DNA of 26,769 nt, taken from Chara braunii (taxonomy: Eukaryota; Streptophyta; Charophyceae; Charales; Characeae). The translations under genes were made by a program, and so were the position numbers. The notes beneath the pieces are model-generated. The model did not search any database. It had not been told where the DNA came from and saw nothing but the letters and a program-made list of their open reading frames with translations. The stretch covers positions 257,459 through 284,227 of the forward strand of contig BFEA01000501.1 of the NCBI GenBank assembly GCA_003427395.1. Direction: 5' to 3'. Of this stretch, positions 18,192 through 26,769 are shown piece after piece. Position 1 is the stretch's first letter; every line of letters starts with the position of its first letter.

Positions 18192-19024
18192 GACAAGGCA
18201 ACCTGTCTTAAATTACGTTCTTCTTCATTTTTGTCATTAGATGAAATTTGAGGAGTGGGTCTACGACCGGATAACCCGTCTTGATCAACCTTCTCTTCAA
18301 AAATGGAATTGAGAGGAGTCCGTCTGCGGCAGGGAAACATGTTTTGATCAGAGTTCTCCTCCGATCTTTGAAGGGTATAGATGCGGCAAAGCAATCTGTC
18401 TTGATTAAATTTTTTTTTCAAATATTAATTGAGAGCAGTTCGTCTGCGGCAGGGAGACCTGTTTTGATCAATGTTTTGTTCTCAACTTGAAGTAGAAAGA
18501 AATTTGTATGTGGCAAGGAAACCTATCTTGATCGACATTTTCTTTTGATGGATCGAAGAGTTCATCTGTGGCAGGGCGACCTGTTTTGATCGGCGTTGTG
18601 TTCTCAAACATGAAGTAGAGAGGAACTTGTCTGCGACAGGGAAACCTGTCTTGATCAACATTTTCTTCTGATTGAGAGAAAAGTTCATCTTCGGCAGGGT
18701 AAACGTCGTGATCAGTGCTATCTTATAAAATAGAGGAGTTCGTATGCAGCAGCGAAATCTGTCTTGATCAATGTTATCCTCCGTCCTTTAAAGAGTTTGC
18801 TTGCGACAGGGAGACTTGTCTTGATCAGTGCGTTTTTCAAGGACTTATATGGATAAAAATGTTGCGACGTGAATTATTATTTAATTAAGATGTGATATTC
18901 AGTAAGATATATATTTTTTTGGTCATTCAGATTTTGTCTGATTTACTTCCAGGAGGTTGGTACGTTTAAAAAGACCCGTCAGGGGGTTAACTCGAAAGAC
19001 CCGTCAGTGACAAGGCCATTTGTC
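18192..19024 (+). repeat. Tandem array of about 60-bp units with GNRA hairpins
   Basis: Eleven units run to about 18845, and an outlying twelfth lies at 19009-19024. The consensus contains a g-g/a-cagg stem, a 4-base loop, cctgtc, then ttgatca. The ttgatca boxes start near 18281, 18344, 18401, 18464, 18528, 18586, 18651, 18707, 18764 and 18821, often alternating about 57 and 63-65 bases. Loops in order are GCAA, ATAA, GAAA, GCAA, GAGA, GAAA, GCGA, GAAA, GTAA, GAAA, GAGA, GCCA. The stem is perfect at 18635-18650 and intact with G-T pairs in several others; it is broken in the ninth unit. It belongs to the outer element's interior and is not coding. Confidence 0.85.
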
Positions 19025-19025
19025 G

Positions 19026-19508
19026 AGGACTTTAAACGTTGGACGTTGTCCGACTCTTTCGTTGAATTGAAGGACTTGATGAGACTCGCGTTTGCCACAA
19101 GTTTATTCAGACCTGACTTATGACTGAAAGACTAAAAATTTTGAGTTTTAGTCCAAACACGTTTGACGTGCGAGAGTAACGACATTAACTGGCAATGCCT
19201 CGCTTTTGTCAAAGCCGCAGAGAAGCATAGACGTGTAAATGTTAAAGTAAGGCGCAACCGCGCGATTCAGAGCCTAAGTAGGCTAAACGGAGGGTCGTGG
19301 GAAATGGGAGGTCGCTCAGGCTATCGATAGATAGCCAGCCACGAAAAAGGGTGGCAACAGGTCGATGTCGAGGCCTACCCGGTTAGGTGACCAGTCAAGT
19401 CGTGGTCACTCGACTAACCGATGGCGCAGGGCCAGCAAGCGAGGCCTGTTAGGCCTCAAGCAGGGTCTGCAAGGCCATAGGCAGCCAAGGCCTGCAGGGC
19501 CACACGCA
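19026..19508. other. Non-coding stretch before the right long repeat
   Basis: No gene is seen. It contains a perfect hairpin ggctatc-gata-gatagcc (19319-19336), a near-palindrome agcctaagtaggct (19271-19284), and an aggcct-rich region (about 19436-19505) made of short degenerate repeats. A G/A-rich stretch (about 19288-19312) could be a polypurine tract of the outer element, but no LTR start could be fixed beside it. Confidence 0.45.
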
Positions 19509-21011
19509 GGAGGAATGTCATGGCTAAGCTCTTCTTATAAAAGAGTTGATTTTCTTTGGGTCGTTCTAGATTTCCTTTGTTAGATTTATTTAATATTTTC
19601 TTTGTTTTTTTCTTTTTTTTTTTCTTTTAGTTCGTGGTCTTCTGAAAGTGCCCGTTCGTTTTGATGAACGGGCTGACTTGCTACAATAGGATGTGCAAAA
19701 TCGAATGTATCTGCCGCGGTACGCGGCTACATTCGAGCATGGGGTTTGGGACTTTGCACTTGAGTTACGAGGGACTCTTTGCGCACTCTTTGGGTGGTTT
19801 CCAGACAGCGAGGGACGAGCAAGTTAATATCTGGTGGTCGAACGAACGTTTTTGCGGCGACCTTTGGGCCTCGAGTCGCCTCTCTCGTAGTAGGGCTGCC
19901 ACGACAGCTCGCTTGTCGCTGTCTGTAGCGTCGACTATATAGAGAGAGAGAGAGAAAGAGGGGCTCTTACTTGGCCGTGGCACCCAAGCGTTCACAACAA
20001 CGTTGCTTTTTTATTCTTCGATGAAGTGGGAGCCTGAACCTGACGCCCTCCTTGCGCCACGTACGGGCGCGGCTGGAGGAGATAAACCTTGTTGAAGTCT
20101 GACTCTAGTTCGACTCTGTGAGGGGCGGTCGTTCATTTCGAACGACAAGTTGCCCCCTCACAGGGGAAAATGAAAGGGGGGGGGTAAGAAAAGAAAAGAT
20201 AAGAAAAGGGGAAAAAAAAAACGGCCTCGAATATGGTCGCGGTCGTGGAACAGGCGCAGCCCCGAAAGTTTCTAGGGGCGGATGGGACTGCGCCTGTTCG
20301 TTTTGAGCAGGCTGAAGAAAATGGCTGAGTATAGTCATTTGCAGGAGTATCTGGCCTGGGAAGACGGCCAGGTACTTGACCTTGGTCTCCCTAGGAGGAA
20401 ATCAAGGGACTGAGTTCTTGACCCTTGATTTGGATCAAGCGCCAGGAGTAGTGGAGAATTTTGCCTAGCTGTGGGCAAAGCAGCTGCCCACATGCCTTCA
20501 ACTGGCAATAAAAGCGAGCACTCCACCCAGCAGCCTCGCACTTGTAGTAGTGCCGCTGGGACATTCGCTTGGGTGAATGTTGGTTCACTGTTGCATGCCG
20601 CTGGAGAGGAGATGTTGCTGGTGGAATGGAGGTCTGCAGAGAGTTGGAGGAGGAGAGGGAAGGCAGCCATAGCTGAGCGCTGGGAGCTTTTTTCCCCATC
20701 CTTGTACGTGTGTTGTGTGTATGGGCAGGTGTTGCGGCCATAAGGCCAGCGGCAGCGACACTTTCGGTGGGAGGTGTTGTCGGACTAACGGTGTGGCGGC
20801 ATCAAGGCCTTCCAAAGGAGAAGTGTTGTTCGTTTGGAGGCACTGCAACAATGGTGTATCTGGTGGGGACAATACTGCTGGATTTGTGTGGCGGAGTTTT
20901 TTTCACAGCAGTGTTTTGTGGTTACGACGATAACATTTTGGTCGTGCGGCATTGGTGGTGTGGTTGTTTGAGGTGCTGGCACTTGCGGCATCAATGCCGG
21001 AGAGTCACCAT

Positions 21012-21624
21012 TATTTTTGTGATGTGTGGCGGTTATGGTGGATTTCAGTGTGGCCTAGAGGTTGAGCTTGCACAACAGAAAAAATGCAGCTTTAGAACAT
21101 GCAGAATTTTAGTATGATTTGTACTACATTCAGCTGTTGAAAATCAGGTTTCCTACACAATTTATGAGGGTATCCTGTTGAACACATGGGATGCCAATGA
21201 AATCTTCCTTTTGGATACACTGGTCATACGGGACAATATAATTTCAGTGATGGACCAGTAGTTTGTAATCAGTTGAAGTTTTGTTGAAAATGTGTATAAA
21301 AACAGCATCTCCTCTTTAAAAATTGTTGAAAGTCTGTTTACAAACAGTTTACCAACACCGTTCAAAAAATGTAAAAAAAAAATTATTCGTCCGCTACGAA
21401 TAGTCATCACTCTTTATTACAACAAACAGGCACAATATTGTACTGAGAAGACTCTGTTTTGGTTGTTGCTCACTTTCAAAAACTTAGCGGTTAAAAAAAC
21501 GAATTACATTGTATTTTGTAGTCTACGTATGTTATGGCATGTGTGGGTTTCTCCGTATCCAAGGAACAGGGATGATACAGGGGTGATGTCGTATTTTTGT
21601 GATGTGTGGCGGTTATGGTGGATT
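21012..21624. mobile_element. Insertion within the right repeat, flanked by 33-bp direct repeats
   Basis: A 33-base segment (21012-21044) is repeated exactly at 21592-21624. The left long repeat has this segment once, at about 2121-2153, and there 'gagcttgcac' runs directly into 'tggtgcacgg'. In the right copy about 517 foreign bases (21075-21591) lie between. They have no recognisable gene and no clear terminal inverted repeats. A 33-base duplication is too long for common transposons, so template-switch or repair-linked insertion is an alternative. Confidence 0.6.
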
Positions 21625-23668
21625 CCAATATGGCAGTGGTGCACGGTTGGGATTGTGCAGAAGTGGTGTGTGGGTTGGCGATGTAAAGGAAGTGCAAAAT
21701 GAGTGCACATGGCACTGAACGCTGAGGCTATCGGCACCTGCTGTTTTAGTCAGGGTCACCTTAATTTTTTTTCTTACAGCGCGCGGTGTAAGCGGTTTTG
21801 AGTTATGGACCATCTGGTATTGAGGCTAATGATATGGGACTGCATTGGGATCGTCTGAGACCATTTTGGGACGAAGTGAGACTAGTTTTGGGATCAGGAT
21901 CGACATGTTGATATGGTTATTGTGAGTGGACGTGGTGAGAGGCGGCGTGGATTTGTGGCTGATTGAGGGAGTATCCTTGGTAGTCAAGGTGCAATTAAGA
22001 TCGTGATAGGACAGTATGAGACATTGGGATGAAGTGAGATTTGATTATGGGAGCACCCTCTTTGAGCTCTTTGAGGGTTATCTCATTCAGACATCTCAGG
22101 TGACCCAAGAATGGTGTGAACGAGCACTTGGAGAAGGACACGAATCGTGATTCAGGTGAAAGGTCACAACTTGTGGAGTTGTGAGCTGCATATTTTTTCT
22201 ACGGCGGTCATTTTNTTTTGATTGATATATTACTCGGCTTTCTTGAGTGAGCCGAAACAAACTTCACTCAAGGTCAGTCAGTTGATTGACTCAGATTTTC
22301 CTTCACACCTGTGTGAACTCGCACTTTGCTTGACCCTGTTTGTTTTGATGTTCAAAAAAAAAGGTAGAGGAAAGTTCTACGAGTCATGCATGCGAATGGA
22401 AAGGTCTGACTCGAGTATGAGATTCTACTATTTTCTTTTGAACTTGGTTGTGTTGTTTTGAGTGCAAGTAGGTAAATGAATGCTTGCGAAAAATCTTTAT
22501 TTTGCCTATTTGGGAAAAAAAAAAAAAATTATTTTTATCGTACTTAGCTCTGTTTGGTTATCAAAAGGGCGTGTGTTTTGAAAGCGGTTAATCCAATGTG
22601 TGCCGAAAAATAATTGGATTAAAATAAAAAAGACAATATTAAATTGAACTTAGTTTGTTTTCCCGAGGATTACCCTTTATATCCCGAACGACCTTATTTA
22701 TTTTTTCTTGTCCAAATGATTCTCGTTCTCTATCTCCTTCGATTTCTTTTCATCCAATCTACCCTGAACTCAAGAGAAATAAGAATAACTTGAAAACTAC
22801 TCACAGTGGATACACTCTCTTTCTCTAGGGAGCATCTGGGGTGGGGGTTCGTTGCTTCAAGAGTCATCCCTGTTATCGACCCAGAGCGGACCGTTCTACG
22901 GGGGGGTACTTGCCGATTCGGTGGAGACGGCCCGATTTCTTAGATCCAAGGTTTGTGCTCGGACGAGGAGTTCCCAGACCACTTCCTAGAGGGAGAGGCA
23001 TATAACACTTCAAGCAATGCACATGATCAAAAATCATTAACAAAGCAATTTATCATCCAACAAAAATTGGAAGCATGTGAAAACAGGTGCGCGTGTCTAA
23101 TCTTAAGTCAGCGGTAGGGTGAAATGAATGACCTTGGCAACGCGTCTCATCAAGTCAAAACCAAGGCGGCCGATTACCTTATCCGTTGCATCGAAGCCAA
23201 CTCCTCGTTGGCGGTTAAATGATTGTTTTGTGAGTCTGACCCGGGACGGTCATATTTTATTTTTGATCTTGTTTTATTGAATGTATTTAATGATGATTTT
23301 GATTTTTTTTCAGTTATCAATTCAAATTGGATATACCTTCCTATCGACTATCGTCGATTCCCTTTGGATGTAATTATGTATGGTTATTATATCTTTATTT
23401 TCACCATGTGTTAAGGGGACAAGGATTGAGTTGACGGTTTCACACTTGGTTGAGACAGTCCCAGTCGACTGGCGCCCGGTTCATACTTAGGAGATCAGCG
23501 TCCTAAGGAACGGACGACGTTCAGGTCCACTTGGCGTTAACCAAGTGTATGTATACTAAAGCGAACGAGCAAATGCCATCGACTGATCTACCTTCGCGAT
23601 TGCATGTGAAAGCTTTCATATGTGGGTCAATAGCTAAGTAGGGATACGCCCCTAAGGGTGGTGACAAC

Positions 23669-23935
23669 CCCTTAAGGAGGGAAAGCTTATGCCCCGTGGG
23701 AACCTATCATGTCGTAGGGGACCGCGGAATGTACCGCTGGCACACCCGGTTAGAGCGGCGAAGGGACGCCGCGACCACGCACCCGTCTCAGTAGCTCGTG
23801 GGATTATTTTGCGTTGTTCCTGAGTTGTCTCTGTTTTGTCTTTTTTAACTCCTGCGTGACATGGCCGGGAGGGCTCCCGTGCTTTGGGAGAAAGGCGGGA
23901 GCCGATGTGCTCGACACCGCTTTCATCGGGGATAG
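23669..23935 (+). repeat. Third copy of block X
   Basis: Closest to 4228-4490, with the order 'gggaaagcttatgccccgtg', 'gtcgtagggga', 'cacacccggttagagcgg', 'aactcctgcgtgacatgg', 'gctcccgtgctttg' and 'tcggggat'. It ends the right long repeat. Confidence 0.7.
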
Positions 23936-23955
23936 GTCATAACTAGCCCTGGTGG

Positions 23956-25207
23956 CCGTCAATATTGTTCGGTTCAAGTTCCCCTCGATACTAAGTAGGT
24001 GTAATGGTCTTGAGTGCTGGTGACACTGAGGTAGGATAGTAGAGATAGGGGGTACGCTAGGAGTATTGATATAAGGATACGACGGAAGATAGCTTCGTTT
24101 CCTCAGAGCAACCATGGTTGACCGCTTCAGGCGATCAATGTGAGCCTAGTAACCGGCCTCTACAACACACTGGGAATCACTCAGCAAGTAATCCATTATT
24201 GAGTCGGTCTCGGATCCCCGTGCTATCTTCTATGCTTGATCCCCTGTTTACGCAGGCAAACACACCTTCCGTTCCCCAAACCTCACCCTTTGGAACCTAG
24301 TACGGACTGAGGTGTAGCTTGTTCCTCTTCCGGTTCGACGGCGATAGGGCGAGACACGGAATTTGGTGATACTCTAGTTTGCTCTTTGCGGTTTCCGATT
24401 CTCTGTGATGCAGTGTACATTCACCCGGGTTCCCTCATCATCCCACCAGAGGGCTTCCTTGAGCCGTCTCTTACCCCTCCCTCTGCTTTGTTGATATCTT
24501 TAGTTGTCGCCGTCCAGAGCCCCCTTTTGTCTCCCTGCCCTCGATTGTTCCCTTCGAAATCTTCTCCTTGGTATGACATGTCCCCGCAAGAGCCAGTGTG
24601 CTGCAGCGCCTCGCCACATGCCGATGGGAGCTTCCTTGTCTTCAGGCTGCATACAGCATCTTCAACCAACCGATAGACCTGATTGGTTGAGATTGCAGGG
24701 CCCAACAAAGATGTTGAGGCCCAGGGCACTTACAGTTGAGCCCCAGGCAAATTCGGGAAGGGTCGTGGGTGCAGCTACTGGGACAAAGGTTGAGCACCCA
24801 AAGCCTGGCTGGTTGGACGGCGAAAGCACTGCTTGAGCGCTGGCACGTTGAACGAAAGTCAAGTGGGAGAGGGCGCTGGCAGGTGCGAGGAAGAAGTTGT
24901 CTGGGCGCAGCTTAAGGGCACAGCGGACATAGCTGAGTTGCTGCCCCAGGAGCCGGAGGAGGTGTGGCAGAGGTCCTTGCATGAGGGACTATGGGAGGAA
25001 GGAGGGGTGTGGGTAATGTATGCGGAGGTGCTTACCTGGTGGTGAAAAGTCGGTCACTTGTGTCAGAGCCTCCATTTGTCATCGGGCTGCTTTACTTTAT
25101 GAAGACTTGTTGTAGTTGTGGAGTCTAGGTCAATAGGTGTTGTTCACAACCCATAGGGTTAGCACCTGCCCTTGTGCTCCCGGTCACTGACGCGTTGCGT
25201 GTTGCAG

Positions 25208-25209
<2 letters not shown>
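23956..25209. other. No recognised gene
   Basis: Mixed-composition DNA with only short frames on both strands. The longest (about 100 codons near 24386-24980) show no motif I recognise and have no paired exon signals I can defend. It may be host DNA flanking the repeat complex or an unrecognised decayed element. Confidence 0.4.
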
Positions 25210-25290
<81 letters not shown>

Positions 25291-25301
25291 ACACACACAC
25301 A

Positions 25302-25340
<39 letters not shown>

Positions 25341-25412
25341 ATGCATTCTCTCACATACACACACATTCACTCTCACATACACAAACGTTGACACATGCAC
25401 ACACACACACAC
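25210..25412. repeat. Compound CT/CA microsatellite
   Basis: (CT)n from 25210 to 25260 with one interruption, then (CA)n with minor breaks to about 25412. The apparent frames across it, rich in Ser-Leu and His-Thr, are artefacts. Confidence 0.95.
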
Positions 25413-25620
25413 TCTCAGAGTTGTGTATAGTGAACATGACAAAATATAAACACAACATAATCACCACCTTACCCTTCCCCAACCACATCAACAGACAAAC
25501 TATGGGCTGCGCACCGTCCTCTCACGGTAAGTCCATCTGATTGTAGTCTGGGAGCCAAGCACCATGTAGGAGAGCGACATTCTGGATGTTGGTGTTGGAG
25601 GCGAGAAGAGGGCTTTCATT

Positions 25621-25903
25621 ATCAATTGACTTCAGTGCCTTATTCTTTGCTTATTTGGTGTTATCTCTTGTGCAATCTGCGTCCAGTTCGTGCACAAAGT
25701 TATCTGGATTTCTATGGAATGTTTTTGGTTTCTGTCATTCGCATTGCTCATTGTCCTTGCAATTTGGTACCAGACCAATCCGAAGGACAAAAACCAAATT
25801 GCAGCATTCCATAGAAATCCAGATAACTTTCTGCCCGAACTGAATGCACATTGCACCACAAGACACATCAAATAATCAAGAGCAAAGCACTGAGATCAAT
25901 TGG
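25621..25903. repeat. Long foldback (inverted repeat) element
   Basis: The left arm (about 25621-25725) and right arm (about 25805-25903) are inverted copies. They include a perfect 26-bp stem (25696-25721 with 25805-25830), outer pairing at tcaattg, and an inner perfect 11-bp stem tgcaatttggt/accaaattgca (25759-25769/25793-25803). It could be a foldback transposon relic or a hairpin RNA precursor of plant MIRNA type. No target duplication was found. Confidence 0.75.
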
Positions 25904-26769
25904 CTGTGCCATACTGTTTTGTCAGACTTTTATGGGTTGATCAGGAGTGTGTGCATGTGATCACTTAGTAAGTTGCAAACGTGACTTTGTTATACTGTTT
26001 CCTTGGACTTCCGCCAGCTCATCAGGACCTTGAACCCAATAGTCTGCCCAATAAGGACCTCTTTCCATACCACTACACTACACTAGACTACACTCGAAAC
26101 TGTAGTGCGGCACTATAGTTCTAATGGTGTAGTGCGACACTGATTTTTTAATGGTAATTGAAAAATACTACAATCCGTCGTCTTTCCACCTAACCCTACA
26201 CTGTGACGAACTACTTTCTGCAACCGCGCGATTTTCTGCGCGAGGCTACGACAAGAGTTAAAGTTGGTTGAGTCAGGATGGCCTGGTGAATTGCGTGGAT
26301 GCCCTTGCCTTATGTGTCCTTGTGCTTTCTCGTCCTTTTGGAAAGGAGGTTGGGGGCTGGCCTGGTCCTACGACTGTTGATAGTTGATCGCGCCTTAGTG
26401 AGCGTGACGAATAACGGTTGTGTTAGCTTCTTTCTTGTTATGTTGTGGGAAAGGGGAATTTTTGCACAATTGTCGCACGGGGAAATCTTTTTGAATTTTC
26501 AATTGATGTCGAGCCCCCGCGGGCTCTCGGAATTTGCTTCGTTCAGATTTTCGTTTTGCAATTAGGATTTAGACTTGGAATTTGGGCGCATCTCAATTTT
26601 TGTTACACGGCGCTTTCTGCTTGCGCACGCTCGGTCGCGTCAGGGACTGTGTTCTGACTTCTCCGCACCTTAATCTCGTGTGTAACTATAATCTTTGTTT
26701 TGGCGGGCGCGATTGCAACTGTAATCATCTCGTTCTTTATATCTTTTGCGGCGCCCTTGCGTGCGCATA
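25904..26769. other. No recognised gene; small repeats
   Basis: Short cactacac/gtgtagtg inverted and direct repeats occur at about 26070-26142, including tgtagtgcggcact and tgtagtgcgacact. The segment gcaaccgcgcgatt (about 26219-26232) also occurs at about 19252-19265. The remainder has only short frames without known motifs. Confidence 0.4.

Larger units (their letters stand above)
19509..23955 (+). repeat. Right copy of long direct repeat (about 4.4 kb)
   Basis: Collinear with the left copy and in the same orientation. It starts with 'ggaggaatgt..tggctaag' and a TATA-like cttataaaag (compare the left copy at about 233-266) and ends with block X (23669-23935). It is about 0.55 kb longer than the left counterpart because of the insertion at 21075-21591. 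Beyond about 23955 similarity to the left copy stops. Short frames differ at many amino acids between the copies, so the repeat is judged non-coding. Confidence 0.75.

Noticed and set aside
18192-19024. CRISPR array
   Set aside because: Units of alternating 57-65 bases diverge along their whole length, with no constant repeat and unique spacer division, and the context is a eukaryotic retroelement.
24386-24982. Overlapping 96-110-codon frames on both strands
   Set aside because: No recognisable domain, no supporting splice structure, and frames of this length are expected by chance in this base composition.
25125-25540. Frames with Ser-Leu, His-Thr and Cys-Val repeats
   Set aside because: Translations of the CT/CA microsatellite.

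Overview
This is a repeat-dominated stretch of a eukaryotic, plant-like nuclear genome. No intact host gene could be supported. A streptophyte source is suggested by a primer-binding site resembling the plant initiator-Met tRNA type (TGGTATCGGAGC, minus strand), a chromodomain-bearing Ty3/gypsy element, and a short plant-type telomere motif (CCCTAAA). A charophycean alga such as Chara is a guess from general resemblance, not something the sequence proves.

Layout. (1) 1-4505: a long, mostly non-coding repeat copy, interrupted at about 287-681 by a SINE-like insertion. (2) 4506-7564: an older retrotransposon interior on the + strand. It holds two consecutive gag-like domains (about 4814-5636 and 5685-6671), each with its own zinc knuckle or knuckle remnant, and both broken by stops; AT-rich non-coding DNA follows. 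(3) 7570-18108: a nested 10.5-kb Ty3/gypsy chromovirus on the minus strand. It has both LTRs (7570-7880 and 17818-18108), a 5-bp target duplication (acatt) and a PBS, then a 2.2-kb leader and decayed gag, protease (mostly in an N gap), RT, RNase H, integrase and chromodomain. (4) 18114-19025: the outer interior resumes and contains a tandem array of about 60-bp units, each with a 6-bp-stem hairpin, nearly all with GNRA tetraloops on the + strand. (5) 19509-23955: the second copy of the long repeat, about 88-90% identical to the first in the 260 bases I compared, with its own 0.5-kb insertion. (6) 23956-26769: no gene recognised; a CT/CA microsatellite and a long foldback hairpin.

Reading as a whole: an old, apparently gag-only (non-autonomous) element, possibly bounded by about 4-kb direct repeats, was later split by the chromovirus. 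The chromovirus is itself dead: about ten in-frame stops, at least six frame changes, and LTRs differing at roughly 8% of aligned sites. Many of its stops look like single C-to-T changes of CAG, CAA or CGA codons.
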